Counted from the first letter of the stretch, positions 8,464 to 18,450 are shown. The stretch: DNA of 64,000 nucleotides from an uncultured Lachnospiraceae bacterium (GCA_947164865.1 CAMUYA010000012.1:22161-86160), one strand, 5' to 3'. Notes: generated by a model not told the origin, from the letters alone. Numbers and translations: made by a program.

Positions 8464-9396
8464 TTATAAACTGTACCACCTGCCGGATGCTCCGCAGGGA
8501 AGCACCAGTCCGTTTGAGCTGACCGGGAGCCCGATCTCCGAGCTCTCGACTTTTCCTCCGCGGACACTTCTGACTGCGCTCTCAAGCATGTATGTCAGCA
8601 CCGCAGGCTGAAGGCCGGTAGTATAGCTGTTTATCAAAAAGAATGCGGCATCCTCCGACAGAAGCTGCGCTGCCAGCTGTACAAAGGGCCAGATGCTTTC
8701 TTCTATCTTCCAGATCTCTCCCTTAGGGCCTCTCCCGTAAGAGGGCGGATCCATTATGATACCGTCGTAGGTGTTTCCTCTTCTGATCTCCCTCTCCACA
8801 AACTTGGTGCAGTCGTCCACCAGCCATCTGATAGGAGCATCGGAAAGCCCGGATGATACGGCATTTTCCTTGGCCCATGCCACCATTCCCTTGGCAGCAT
8901 CTACGTGAGTCACAGCTGCTCCGGCAGCAGCGGCGCTGATGGTAGCCCCGCCGGTGTATGCAAAAAGATTAAGCACTCTGAAGGGCTTACCCTCTGATGC
9001 GTCTTTCGAAGCGATCTCCCTTCTTCCGCTGTTTATGCCGGCCTTAATGATACTGCTCGTCCAGTCCCAGTTTACAGCCTGCTCGGGGAACACTCCGGTA
9101 TGCTTGAACGCGAAGGGCTTTAAGTGAAATGTCAGCTCCCGTGATACCACACCGTTAGCCAGCGGATATTTAATCTCCCATTCCTCGGGGAGATTGAAAA
9201 ACTCCCATTCTCCACCGCCCTTGCTGGAACGATGGTAATGTCCGTTTTTCTTTTTCCAGCGCTTTTCATCATGTCCTGTGCTCCAGATCACCTGAGGATC
9301 CGGCCTGACCAGTATGTATTCGCCCCATCTTTCGAGCTTTTCTCCGTCCGAAGTATCTATCACTTCGTAATCTTTCCAATTATCTGCTATCCACAT
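8464..9396 (-). CDS. class I SAM-dependent methyltransferase (RlmI/RlmK-like, COG1092 type)
   Basis: A 310-residue protein with a Rossmann methyltransferase core. The SAM-binding segment is LFAYTGGATI (about residue 148), followed by an acidic turn HVDAAKGM and the catalytic-type motif IMDPPSYGRG, where DPPSYG is the hallmark of rRNA base methyltransferases related to RlmI and RlmL. The N-terminal 100 residues form a substrate-binding extension rather than a PUA domain. It probably methylates 23S rRNA, but the target base is not readable. Start ATG at 9396. It is followed by a terminator at 8402-8452. Confidence 0.82.
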   Translation of the reverse strand: MWIADNWKDYEVIDTSDGEKLERWGEYILVRPDPQVIWSTGHDEKRWKKKNGHYHRSSKGGGEWEFFNLPEEWEIKYPLANGVVSRELTFHLKPFAFKHTGVFPEQAVNWDWTSSIIKAGINSGRREIASKDASEGKPFRVLNLFAYTGGATISAAAAGAAVTHVDAAKGMVAWAKENAVSSGLSDAPIRWLVDDCTKFVEREIRRGNTYDGIIMDPPSYGRGPKGEIWKIEESIWPFVQLAAQLLSEDAAFFLINSYTTGLQPAVLTYMLESAVRSVRGGKVESSEIGLPVSSNGLVLPCGASGRWYSL

Positions 9397-9471
9397 ATTT
9401 GATCCTGTTCCTGACTAACTGTCACTTGCCCGGTCACTTACCTTCGATAAAATATAACACAGCTTCCGGTA

Positions 9472-10392
9472 TCATCCGGGCTGATAAAACTCGGGTATGA
9501 AACTCTCCTTGGCCACTTCCCCCTCCTGGATCAGCACGTTACCTATATCCCTGTCGGTGCAGTGCTTTATCAGCTTCTCATATTCCCGTTTGGTAACTCG
9601 GCGATGAAGCTCGGGATATGCCGAGAGCCTCTCTTTTTGCCTCTCCGTAAGCTTATCCGTGCCATAAAGCGGTGTGTACTGGCTCATAAGTGAGAGGCAC
9701 AGCGCATCTCCGTAGGTATCATACAGATAATCAACCACCGATATGGCATTTCTTACAGCCAGCGGAAGCAGAAGATGTCTCACGATCACATTTTCACATC
9801 CCACCTGCCTTATCATCTCAGCTATGGCGGCCTTGGCCACATCGGGATAATCCGGGGCATTTGAATACTTTTGGGCAAGCTCCCGGTCCATATATTTAAA
9901 ATCCGGGAGGTAAATATCTATGAGCCCCTCCAACATCCTTAGTGATTCCACGGAATCATAACCCGAAGAGTTGTATACAAAGGGCAGATTAAAACCTCTT
10001 TCTTTTGAAAGCAGGATGCTCTCTCTTATCTGAGGTATAAAATGTGTGGGCGTAACAAGATTTATATTCAGCGCCCCCCGGCTTTTCAAGTCAAAAAATA
10101 TATCAGAGAGTTCCTCGATCGAAACTTCCCGTCCTCGTCCGTTTTCCGATATTTCGGCGTTCTGACAAAAGATGCACTTCAGGTTGCACCCCGTAAAAAA
10201 CACGGCGCCGCTTCCCTCGGTTCCCGATATGCGCGGCTCCTCCCAGAAGTGCAGCGCCGCCCTTGAAATCCTGACCGTGCTTCCCTCTCCGCAAAAGCCG
10301 ATACTTCCGTCTGAATGCGCATCTCTTTCTGTATTACATTTTCTCGGGCATAAATTGCACTCCGACATATCAGGCAATACCTGCAGTTTCAT
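9472..10392 (-). CDS. radical SAM protein, PflX/COG1313 type
   Basis: A 306-residue protein of the pyruvate formate-lyase-activase-like branch. Residues 10-40 hold a first Cys cluster (CNLCPRKC, then GFCGEG), and the radical SAM motif CNLKCIFCQ is near residues 69-77 with the three cluster-binding cysteines. VTPTHF and LLLPLAVRN are typical of COG1313. The glycyl-radical partner, if any, is not in the window. The start at 10392 overlaps the upstream PHP gene by 23 bases; an in-frame ATG at 10368, preceded by AGGT, would remove the overlap and keep all motifs. Confidence 0.85.
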   Translation of the reverse strand: MKLQVLPDMSECNLCPRKCNTERDAHSDGSIGFCGEGSTVRISRAALHFWEEPRISGTEGSGAVFFTGCNLKCIFCQNAEISENGRGREVSIEELSDIFFDLKSRGALNINLVTPTHFIPQIRESILLSKERGFNLPFVYNSSGYDSVESLRMLEGLIDIYLPDFKYMDRELAQKYSNAPDYPDVAKAAIAEMIRQVGCENVIVRHLLLPLAVRNAISVVDYLYDTYGDALCLSLMSQYTPLYGTDKLTERQKERLSAYPELHRRVTKREYEKLIKHCTDRDIGNVLIQEGEVAKESFIPEFYQPG

Positions 10393-11125
10393 TTCCGGAC
10401 AGAAGTACTACGGGCTCACTGCCAAGGATCGCTTTACAGTAGTCACGGCTGTCCGCAAGCTTTCTTCCGAATGCCAGCCCGCCATAGATAAGATGTACAG
10501 AATGAATGTCGGAGCCCGACGTTTCGGGGAAATCATGCTCTTTGGCGTAAGCTTTGGCCATAACATCCCACTCCGGGTTATTGTGCGATTTACTCAGTAC
10601 GCAGGAATGAGTGGCATTTACAGTTTCCACAGCATCGATATAATCCGGGAAGAGACGGACTTCCGGGATGTAGGGTTCAACTCTGTATGGATGGCAGTGA
10701 ACGATCATTCCGCCGTCTGCGTGAACCAGATCAAACTGCTCCTCTATAGTGCAGTCCCTGACCTCCGGATGCGCCAGCAGCCACTCTTTTGAAAGACCGT
10801 TAATAAGAAACTCTGTGGCGTTATAGCAGGCTTCCCATCCGAAGAATACCTGAAGTCCTATCTTATCCCCCTCTTTCTTGGCATCCTCATATCCCTTGCA
10901 GAACAGTTCCACCCATTCGGACCATGGCAGAGATCTGTCAACACAGGTATTTCCGTAGATAAAATGGTCCGTCACTATTATTCCCGTATATCCCGCCTCC
11001 TTGCAGGCCCTTGCCATCTCCGCTCCCGTACTTTTCGCACAGGCAGATGCCTGACAGGTATGCAGATGGGTTTCGTAAGCATAGGGAAAGCCTTCGGGAA
11101 GATTCAGTTTGAGTAAGTCTGACAT
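10370..11125 (-). CDS. PHP-domain metal-dependent phosphoesterase-like protein
   Basis: A 251-residue protein with PHP motifs in order: ETHLHTCQAS near the N-terminus (first metal-binding His pair), VTDHF, HCHPYR and ETSGSDIHS. These support a binuclear or trinuclear metal site; substrates in the family include phosphoesters such as histidinol phosphate. The ATG at 11125 (MSDLLKLN) was chosen because GAGGTG lies seven bases upstream; the frame is open further left, but that part is GC-rich and lacks a signal. It is transcribed with and overlaps the radical SAM gene. Confidence 0.82.
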   Translation of the reverse strand: MSDLLKLNLPEGFPYAYETHLHTCQASACAKSTGAEMARACKEAGYTGIIVTDHFIYGNTCVDRSLPWSEWVELFCKGYEDAKKEGDKIGLQVFFGWEACYNATEFLINGLSKEWLLAHPEVRDCTIEEQFDLVHADGGMIVHCHPYRVEPYIPEVRLFPDYIDAVETVNATHSCVLSKSHNNPEWDVMAKAYAKEHDFPETSGSDIHSVHLIYGGLAFGRKLADSRDYCKAILGSEPVVLLSGNETAGIA

Positions 11126-11224
11126 TTTACACCTCTTTCGGCGCTTCGCGCCTCCTGTCTCACCTTCGGATCGATCCGCGCCGAACACGAGCCACTGACA
11201 CGCAGCGCCCTCAACGGGAAAGTC

Positions 11225-12163
11225 TTAAATTATATGTTTTATAAAAAAGTCTGCCTGGGCTTTGTTTGCCTTTTCACCCTCATCAAGCCTCAGATTGCAG
11301 TGGAAAACATGTGCCACCTCTTTTGCGGCTTTAGAGCCGTATATATCGAATTTCACATCCAGGCCCTTTTCCTCAAGGAACCTTGCAAAGGGTTCGCACT
11401 CCGTAAAGAGGAAATCACAATATGATGAGAAAAGATAAGCTGCGGGATAATTCTCCGTGATATTGGAGTGCAGTTCCACACGTGGATCGCTGAGTAATGC
11501 CATATCTCCGAGATAATCATGCATTATCATATCATCTTTTTCAGAATGTGCTCTCTCCGGAAGCTTATACATCCCGCAGGCGAGCCCTATCGCACGCAGC
11601 TTAACACCTTCGGGTGCTTTGAGCCCGAAGAGATCCGCATAATCCTTATTTGTAAAAATGCAGGCAAACTGGCTTGTGATCTGCGCTCCCGCAGAATCTC
11701 CGACTATAAACACATTCTCTTTGTCGAGTCCGTATTCGGCGGCATTTTCGTCTATCCACTTCATCGCGCCCATGGCGTCCTCAAGAGGTGACGGAAAATG
11801 GAATTCCGGCGCCAGACGATAATTGATATTCACTACCGCAAATCCGAACTGCGCCAGCCTCATGCAATAGAATCTGTAAAGCTCCTTGTCCCCGTAAAAG
11901 TATCCGCCTCCGTGGATATTAAGGATCACGGGAAAGCTCTCGGCATCACTCTTGCCCGCTTTTATCTTGGCATTATTTTCCCTATCCGCAGGAACATACA
12001 CATCCAGCAGATTCCACTTATCATACGGTCCATAGGAAATATCCCTGAATTTCTTAATATCTTCAGGTTCCGTCAATCCCTTGTCCCTCTTGGCGTCACT
12101 CATCGCCCACGCCTTACGCTGATTGAGTACTCTCTTCGGTGCCTTGTTAATTGTGTATTCCAT
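11225..12163 (-). CDS. alpha/beta-hydrolase (HSL-family esterase)
   Basis: A 312-residue carboxylester hydrolase of the hormone-sensitive-lipase branch. The oxyanion-hole motif HGGGYFYG is near residue 85, the nucleophile elbow GDSAGAQ near residue 155, and a later Asp and His (AHVFHCN near the C-terminus) complete a plausible triad. No signal peptide, so it is cytoplasmic. The neighbouring cellobiose phosphorylase makes deacetylation or de-esterification of plant oligosaccharides a reasonable guess, but that is inference only. ATG at 12163 with AGGAGG nearby. Confidence 0.85.
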   Translation of the reverse strand: MEYTINKAPKRVLNQRKAWAMSDAKRDKGLTEPEDIKKFRDISYGPYDKWNLLDVYVPADRENNAKIKAGKSDAESFPVILNIHGGGYFYGDKELYRFYCMRLAQFGFAVVNINYRLAPEFHFPSPLEDAMGAMKWIDENAAEYGLDKENVFIVGDSAGAQITSQFACIFTNKDYADLFGLKAPEGVKLRAIGLACGMYKLPERAHSEKDDMIMHDYLGDMALLSDPRVELHSNITENYPAAYLFSSYCDFLFTECEPFARFLEEKGLDVKFDIYGSKAAKEVAHVFHCNLRLDEGEKANKAQADFFIKHII

Positions 12164-12238
12164 ACGGACCTCCTTATCTATAGTGTTTCTGCCTCCGTTA
12201 TCCCCGATAGTAAGTTAAACTGCAAGAGAATACAGCAA

Positions 12239-12271
12239 GAGAATCAGGAGTATAGAATACTCCTGATTCTC
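12239..12271. terminator. perfect inverted repeat downstream of cellobiose phosphorylase
   Basis: A flawless 15-bp stem (GAGAATCAGGAGTAT and its complement) with a three-base loop AGA, starting 16 bases after the phosphorylase stop. The tail (TTGCTGTATTCTC) is only moderately T-rich, so termination is probable rather than certain. Next to it the 10-mer GCAAGAGAAT occurs twice. Confidence 0.55.
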
Positions 12272-12286
12272 GGTAAAAAGCAACAA

Positions 12287-14683
12287 TTATCCAAGCACAA
12301 CAACAACTTCATTCTTATCCTTAAGCTTCGAAGCCGGAATAAGATCTCCCTCAAGCACTTCCCCGTTAAGCGTAAGGGACTTGACTCCGCTTGCCACATG
12401 ATCGGGATTCTCAACCTTGATCGAAATATGACTTCCGCGGAAATTCTTTTCCATCTTCATGCCGTCCCAGGTGTGAGGGATCGAAGGAGATACTCTGAGT
12501 CCTTCGGGGGTAGGTCTCATACCGCAGATACCCTCGACACATCCTACCATAACGGTAGAGCCGGTTCCTGTGAGCCAGTGAACATGAGCGCGGCCCGCAA
12601 AAGGCGAGCGTGTTGACTCTACGAACTGTCCGTGAACATAAGGCTCTATGCAACGGATCTCAGCCTTGTCGTTCATGGAAGCGGGTGAGCTCTCAAGGAA
12701 ATACTCGAATGCTCTGTCACCGTCTCCCATAAGAGCCTCGGCCAGGATCAGCCATCCCTGCGACTGCGAGAAGATACCGCCGTTCTCCTTGGTATCCGGA
12801 TTGAAGATGTGCATCAGAGCGCCGTCGAAATAATGATCGATGTAAGGAGGCTCGAGAAGCTTTACACCGTAAGGAGTGTTAAGGATCTCATGTACGCTGT
12901 CCATGGACTTCTTGGCCTGCTCATCGGATGCAAACTCCGAAATAACTGCCCAGCTCTGAGGATTGAGCCACATATTTGCCTCGGGATCCTTCTTGGCACC
13001 AACGATCACGCCGTTGTCACGGATACCGCGGATAAATCTGTCCTCATCCCAGCACTCTTCAAGAGACTTTCCGAGCTTAGCCTTGATATCTTCAAGATAC
13101 TTGATGTACTCGGTATCGTTACGGTCTCCTGCGATCTCAAGCATCATGTTAAGTGCATAATAGAGCTGGAATGCAACAAATGTTGATTCGCCCTTCGCTC
13201 CGAGCCTTAAGCAGTCGTTCCAGTCTGCGTGGAGGCCTGCGGGCATGTTGTGATCTCCCATATGATTCATGGAGAAATCGATTGCCTTCTTGAGGTGATC
13301 ATATACTGTGTCCTCGCCGCCGTTGGCATAGAGGATCTTCTCATCGAGGAATGCGATGTTTCCGCTCTCTGCGATGTACTTATATACTGTGGGGAAGAGC
13401 CAGAGCGCATCATCCGCACGATATGAGGGATGGCCTGTCATCTTTACCCACTCGGGATCGTCGGGTGTTCCGGAATTGCCGGGAACAAAGTCAAATACTA
13501 CGAGAGGAAGTCCCGCGCCGTTATTGACCTGTGCAGAGATCATGAAGCGGATCTTCTCAAGCGCCATCTCGGGATCGAGGTGGATGATACCCTGAATATC
13601 CTGAACCGTATCACGATAGCCGTATCCGTTTCTCTCTCCGCAGTATATAAGAGAAGCTGCTCTGGACCATGTGAATGTGATGAAGCACTGATAAGCGTTC
13701 CATACATTTATCATGTTGTTGAACTCATCCGAAGGAGTCTCAACCGCGAAGTTGTCGAGCTTAGCATGCCAGTATGCCTTGAGCTCTTCAACTTCCTTTG
13801 CAACGACTGCACTGTCCTCGTACTTCTTAACAAGTACTTCCGCCTCGGCATTATTCTTCTGTCCGAAAAGATAAGTGAATACCTTTGTCTCACCGGGAGC
13901 AAGCTCTATGTCGGACTGAAGAGCACCGCAGCAGTTTGCATTGTAGTTGAGAGTTCCGTCACATTTTCCGGACTCAACGGCAATAGGATTTGCATAAGTT
14001 CTGTAAGCACCGATAAAGCTGTCGAGATTTCCGTTGTATGCGTCAACCTTCTGTCCCGCAAGGCCGAAGAAACGCTCCATGTGGTTTGAACCGGTCTCAT
14101 CGCGCCCGGAATTCTCATTTATATGCTCTACGATCTTGTTGCCTTCAAAGGATGTGCGGGTAATAAAGAGTGTGTACTGAAGGTTAACCTGATCCTGGTT
14201 GTAGTTGCTCTCGTTGGTGAACTCGATGAATCCGTATACGGAAAGCTTGCGGGGTTTATCGGAAGTATTTGTGATCTTTGCACTCCATACTTCGTAGGTG
14301 GCATCCTTGGGTACGTAATATGTGGTCTCTGAATTAATGCCTGCGTAATCCGTTGTGATCACGGTGTATGCTGTGCCGTGACGGCAGACATTCTTGTACT
14401 GATCGAGAGGCTTGCCCACAGGCTGCCATGTAGCAGACCAGTAATCCTTGGTCTCATTGTCCCTGATATAGATAAAACGTCCGGGAAGTGACATCTTTGA
14501 ATTGAAACGGAATCTGGATATACGTCCGTTGGCTCCGCTCTGAACAAAGCTGTACCCCTCAGCATTGTTTGAAATGATCGCACCGTATGCGGGTGATCCA
14601 AGGTAATTACACCAAGGTGCCGGCGTGTCGGGACGTGTGATCACGTACTCCTTTGCGGCAAGGTCGAAATGTCCGTACTGCAT
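12287..14683 (-). CDS. cellobiose phosphorylase (GH94)
   Basis: A 798-residue cytosolic enzyme that splits cellobiose with phosphate into glucose 1-phosphate and glucose, saving ATP during cellulose use. The N-terminus MQYGHFDLAAKEYVI, the RNGYGYRDTVQDIQG stretch, the catalytic-acid region HADWNDCLRLG and the C-terminal GIRDNGVIVGAKKD block are characteristic of GH94. The ATG at 14683 was chosen over longer alternatives because AGAGGAGG precedes it and the family starts here. Promoter at 14767-14795. No sugar transporter or regulator is adjacent. Confidence 0.95.
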   Translation of the reverse strand: MQYGHFDLAAKEYVITRPDTPAPWCNYLGSPAYGAIISNNAEGYSFVQSGANGRISRFRFNSKMSLPGRFIYIRDNETKDYWSATWQPVGKPLDQYKNVCRHGTAYTVITTDYAGINSETTYYVPKDATYEVWSAKITNTSDKPRKLSVYGFIEFTNESNYNQDQVNLQYTLFITRTSFEGNKIVEHINENSGRDETGSNHMERFFGLAGQKVDAYNGNLDSFIGAYRTYANPIAVESGKCDGTLNYNANCCGALQSDIELAPGETKVFTYLFGQKNNAEAEVLVKKYEDSAVVAKEVEELKAYWHAKLDNFAVETPSDEFNNMINVWNAYQCFITFTWSRAASLIYCGERNGYGYRDTVQDIQGIIHLDPEMALEKIRFMISAQVNNGAGLPLVVFDFVPGNSGTPDDPEWVKMTGHPSYRADDALWLFPTVYKYIAESGNIAFLDEKILYANGGEDTVYDHLKKAIDFSMNHMGDHNMPAGLHADWNDCLRLGAKGESTFVAFQLYYALNMMLEIAGDRNDTEYIKYLEDIKAKLGKSLEECWDEDRFIRGIRDNGVIVGAKKDPEANMWLNPQSWAVISEFASDEQAKKSMDSVHEILNTPYGVKLLEPPYIDHYFDGALMHIFNPDTKENGGIFSQSQGWLILAEALMGDGDRAFEYFLESSPASMNDKAEIRCIEPYVHGQFVESTRSPFAGRAHVHWLTGTGSTVMVGCVEGICGMRPTPEGLRVSPSIPHTWDGMKMEKNFRGSHISIKVENPDHVASGVKSLTLNGEVLEGDLIPASKLKDKNEVVVVLG

Positions 14684-14766
14684 TAAAAAATCCTCCTCTG
14701 GTATGTTCTGTATAGTTTTTTTATGAACAGTAATTCGGGTACGCAATTTAGAGCGCGTACACAATT

Positions 14767-14795
14767 ATTTTATAATCTAACCGGATTATTTACAA
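14767..14795 (-). promoter_or_regulatory. promoter of the cellobiose phosphorylase gene
   Basis: TTGTAA, 17 bases, TAAAAT on the minus strand, leaving a leader of about 75 bases. The remainder of 14796-14972 shows no gene; it must also hold the promoter of the plus-strand DUF362 gene. Confidence 0.65.
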
Positions 14796-14972
14796 GGGGG
14801 ATAGAGGCATATTTTTTTAAAACGAGACGCTGTTTTTTATCTGTTCCGCGCACTCGCATTACGCCACTTGCAAATACCCTGTTTATATGATATTTTCCAA
14901 TCATAAATCAAAACTTGTTTCATAAAAAACTGTCCTGTCTCAGGATCAAAAGGAAGAATCAATAACACGATC

Positions 14973-16118
14973 ATGCAAAACTCTAAGCCAGTATTTACCG
15001 AATGTGAAAATTATGATGAAAAGACGGTCGCCGCGGCGCTAAAAAGGATCCTCTCGGACTCCGGTCTTATGGATTTTGTGAAGCCCGGGATGAAGATCGG
15101 CATAAAACTGAATCTCTGTGCTGCCAGAAAGCCTGAAGCCGCAGCCACCACCCACCCCGTTCCCGTGGCGGAGCTTACGAAAATTTTAAAGGGGCTCGGT
15201 GCCGAGGTAGTGATAGGGGACAGCCCCGGAGAGCCTTTTACCAGGCCGGTACTCTCCCGCATCTACAACGTATGTGGTCTGAAAATATGTGAGGATGCAG
15301 GCGCTGAGCTTAACTACAATACCGATTTTACCAACACGGATGCGGGCGGAGTGATCCTTCACGAATTTGCCTACTGCAGCTGGCTCACAAAATGCGATGC
15401 GATTATCAATTTCTGCAAATTAAAATCCCACGGGCTCATGGGAATGACTGCTGCCGTCAAAAACCTCTACGGTGTGATCCCGGGTACCATCAAAAGTGAG
15501 TACCATTTCCTTCACCGCGATCCGGGTGATTTTTCAAATATGCTCGTGGATATAGATGAATTTGTACGCCCCGTGCTCCACATAGTTGATGCCGTGGATG
15601 TCATGGAGGGGAACGGGCCCACTCAGGGGCAGCCCAGGCACCTCGGACTTATGATGGCAGGTAAAAATCCGTATGAGATAGACAGACTCTGTGCATATAT
15701 CCTCGGAGTGAGTGAAAATGAGATACCTTACCTCGGATGCGCCAAAAAGAGAGGACTTCTTGCAGAAAAGCCGGACACTGCCTATCTCGAAAGAGCAAGG
15801 AAATACGTCTTCAGCGATTTTACCAGGTCCGGAGCCACATCCAGCTGGTTTCTCTATGATCCCACAGATCCGCCTATCAAGGCTCTGCTCAAAAAAGCCC
15901 TTTATGTGGTCCTTCGATCCAAGCCCGTAGTCACCGAGGGCTGTACGGCATGCGGGCACTGCATTAAAGGATGTCCCGCAAATGCGATCATAATAAAAAA
16001 AGGGCGCGCGCACATCAAACGGAGCAAGTGCGTGCGGTGTTTTTGTTGTCAGGAATTTTGTCCCACCGGAGCCATGAAAGTAAAACGCTCCGCCATCGCA
16101 AGGATGGTGGAGCATTGA
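14973..16118 (+). CDS. DUF362 protein with C-terminal 2x[4Fe-4S] ferredoxin domain
   Basis: A 381-residue cytoplasmic iron-sulfur protein. Residues 1-300 form the DUF362 domain (KIGIKLNLC near residue 40, VIGDSPGEPF, KLKSHGLMGMTAAVKN near residue 150). Two ferredoxin cluster motifs follow at about residues 325-370: CTACGHCIKGCP and CVRCFCCQEFCP. Such proteins are widespread in anaerobes and presumed redox carriers or reductases; no partner is known. It is the only plus-strand gene in this neighbourhood and converges on the membrane-protein gene at 16153. Confidence 0.85.
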   Translation: MQNSKPVFTECENYDEKTVAAALKRILSDSGLMDFVKPGMKIGIKLNLCAARKPEAAATTHPVPVAELTKILKGLGAEVVIGDSPGEPFTRPVLSRIYNVCGLKICEDAGAELNYNTDFTNTDAGGVILHEFAYCSWLTKCDAIINFCKLKSHGLMGMTAAVKNLYGVIPGTIKSEYHFLHRDPGDFSNMLVDIDEFVRPVLHIVDAVDVMEGNGPTQGQPRHLGLMMAGKNPYEIDRLCAYILGVSENEIPYLGCAKKRGLLAEKPDTAYLERARKYVFSDFTRSGATSSWFLYDPTDPPIKALLKKALYVVLRSKPVVTEGCTACGHCIKGCPANAIIIKKGRAHIKRSKCVRCFCCQEFCPTGAMKVKRSAIARMVEH

Positions 16119-16152
16119 CAGACTCACGGCCTTAAGAAAATAGGTCACTCGT

Positions 16153-17754
16153 TTATTCAACATTTTTCCTGTTATAAACAACTGTTTTGGCATCCTCGCC
16201 TATCACCTTATAATTACTGCCTCTGCACAGCTCATCCACCCGGCCGCCTTTAGGAGCCATAATGTAGCGGCACTTTATTGAGTCAAAGTTATCGTAGGCA
16301 TAAGTCCCTTGGACTCCGCTAATGCCAAATCCCTTCGGCAGATAATAAAGAATCCGCCAATCGCTGGCAAAGCCGTCCGTATCATTTACGTCGTTTATAA
16401 CCCACATAACCGTGTTGTCAAATGATGGGGCATCCTTTTTATTCAGTTCCATGGAACTGAAGCTTTCTGTCCAAAAAGCCTCCTTATTAACTGCTTCATC
16501 AGTCTTAAAGGGAACAGCCGACTCGTAATCGGCTATAGGCCTTATAAATACAGCAAGGATTAAAAGAGCGGAAATGATCACTTTGGAATAATCCCTTTCC
16601 AGATAAGCACTGAGCACTACAAACGAAGCCAGAATAAAAATCTGCAAATGTCTGGCTCCATCTTCCAGGCTATACATCAAGAGCAGCGCAAATAGCATTA
16701 ATATAAAGCTGATGGTTATGCCTGCAAGCACCGGAAGGTGCTTTAACTCTTCCTCCTTTGGACGTCCGTCCCTTTTATTCCTTATGACATTGACCAATCC
16801 GGTTACCAGCTGCCAAATAAGGATAACTGTCAATCCGGAAAAAACTATAAAATAAGATCCCTGAGCCCTCCCTTCCGAGAAGAACACCCTGATCCAGTAA
16901 ATATATTCCTTCGTCGCATTTCCCAGCAAAGAAAGGATTCCCTTTATCCCATATACCAATCCCCCGTTTTGGAAAGCCCGGAGCCATTCAATGGAGAATA
17001 CCGGTTCCAGATAGGGAGAAAGCAGATAATGATTGATCAGGTAGTACCCGACTGATGTGACCGCCACTATCACAGCCGATACTATAGCCCCTACAGCTTT
17101 TCTTTTTTTGATCAAAAAGAATACCGGAAGGCCCATAAAAAGCACCATATACGGCCTCATAAGCATAGCGTAAGAAGCCAAGGCAAAAATAAAAATGAGC
17201 TTTACCGATTTTTCCTTCCTCTGATAGCTTATACCCAATGCCGTTATTAAGATTGCCATGCAGTGACATATTGTCTCCGGGACAAGCGACATTGCATACC
17301 TGGTAATAGGCCTGAATAATATAAACAGGACTGAAAATGCTACAAGCTGATTGACTTTGGGATTGGTAAGAATGACGTATACAGCCAGCGTCAATGAGAG
17401 AAAAACGATATTTGCTATAACCGGCGAATACACATTCCAGCCAAAGCAGAATCCCCACAATGCCCAGGGAAGATAAAGAGCGGGGCTCCATGAGGCAAAT
17501 GAAAGCATTAAAGCATGCTCTTCATTATAGCCAAAAAAGCCACGAGGGAACCCGTAAGCTATCATGCCTTCTATCTGTTTATAATAATAGACCTCATCAT
17601 TCCATTCTGATGCGGGAAGATAAACATTAAACAGACTTCCGCCACTTAAAAGGCAGTATAAAACACATGACAATACAGGTAATGTGGCTATTATTAGTGC
17701 TTTTATTAAAAGCGGGGTATTAACTTTCTTTATTCCGGTCAGTTTACTCATCAC
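16153..17754 (-). CDS. polytopic membrane protein, GT-C glycosyltransferase-like
   Basis: A 533-residue protein with about ten to twelve hydrophobic spans. It has an acidic loop after the first span (SEWNDEVYYYKQIEG, around residue 48) and a soluble C-terminal segment of about 110 residues. That topology, with an acidic motif in the first extracytoplasmic loop, is typical of GT-C lipid-linked sugar transferases (PMT/ArnT/GT39-like). I do not recognise a specific family. It is last in the CotH/VTC/DUF4956 cluster, which suggests a role in surface glycan assembly. Start ATG ATG at 17754. Confidence 0.65.
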   Translation of the reverse strand: MMSKLTGIKKVNTPLLIKALIIATLPVLSCVLYCLLSGGSLFNVYLPASEWNDEVYYYKQIEGMIAYGFPRGFFGYNEEHALMLSFASWSPALYLPWALWGFCFGWNVYSPVIANIVFLSLTLAVYVILTNPKVNQLVAFSVLFILFRPITRYAMSLVPETICHCMAILITALGISYQRKEKSVKLIFIFALASYAMLMRPYMVLFMGLPVFFLIKKRKAVGAIVSAVIVAVTSVGYYLINHYLLSPYLEPVFSIEWLRAFQNGGLVYGIKGILSLLGNATKEYIYWIRVFFSEGRAQGSYFIVFSGLTVILIWQLVTGLVNVIRNKRDGRPKEEELKHLPVLAGITISFILMLFALLLMYSLEDGARHLQIFILASFVVLSAYLERDYSKVIISALLILAVFIRPIADYESAVPFKTDEAVNKEAFWTESFSSMELNKKDAPSFDNTVMWVINDVNDTDGFASDWRILYYLPKGFGISGVQGTYAYDNFDSIKCRYIMAPKGGRVDELCRGSNYKVIGEDAKTVVYNRKNVE

Positions 17755-17763
17755 TAAGAACTT

Positions 17764-18450
17764 TCAATGCATATAAGCAAGTGGCTTCTTGGCAAATGAA
17801 GGATACATTTCCTGCCACTCGTATGATTCGCCTTCAGCAGCCCCCTTATATCCTCCACGGAAAGCCACTCGGTATTTCTACTTGATCCTTACCCGCTGTA
17901 TTCGGTAAACTTCCAAATCTGATTGCTTTCGCCTGAGTAGGGTGCCATGAGCAAATTCCCTGTTTCCGGATCCATAGTCAATACATGATCAAATTCATCC
18001 CTTAGTATGTATTCGTTTTCCGATATGTAATCCAACAGCCATGATGCATCACCTCCGGCAGACACGATCAAACCGGAATTATCAGAGCAGTTATTCAGAT
18101 AATATAACCCTTCCGGTAACGGTGAAAGTGCGCTCTTTCTGAATCTTTCCACATATGCCTGATAAGCACTGTTTCCGCTCTGTATGATTGATAATTCTTT
18201 TCCTGCTAAAAGTGTTATTAGTATTGCTAATACCGGGTCTGAATTTAAGAATCAAAAAGAAAAGTGCAATTACAAGAGCCAGCAAAACAATATTTATAAC
18301 AGAATTATCTTTCAGATAATAGCTTTTTTCCAGGCGATCAACTGCCACGCTACTGAGAAAACTGAAAACCAGTAAGCTTGATAGCATGATAGATGAGACT
18401 ATTAATATAATATTGGATAGAACTTTTGAAAACTTCGTTGTACTATTCAT
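17764..18450 (-). pseudogene. decayed membrane-protein gene with frameshifts
   Basis: The ATG at 18450 overlaps the DUF4956 stop by four bases and opens a frame with two membrane helices (about residues 9-33 and 50-69, ending FFLILKF). That frame then loses sense. One base further on, a second frame continues with a third hydrophobic helix (VLAILITLLAGKEL) and a soluble domain to the TAA at 17889. The soluble part ends ESNQIWKF, reminiscent of a ricin-type QxW repeat. Beyond that stop, a third frame (17877-17764) reads like coding sequence ending KKPLAYMH. At least one frameshift, probably two, separates these pieces; a sequencing error at one site is possible. Confidence 0.6.

Noticed and set aside
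12809..14332. Several plus-strand frames opposite the cellobiose phosphorylase gene
   Set aside because: Antisense shadows; none has a ribosome site, and the GH94 frame is continuous.
14973..16118. DUF362/ferredoxin protein as part of an electron-bifurcating complex
   Set aside because: No partner subunits are nearby; only a stand-alone iron-sulfur protein can be supported.
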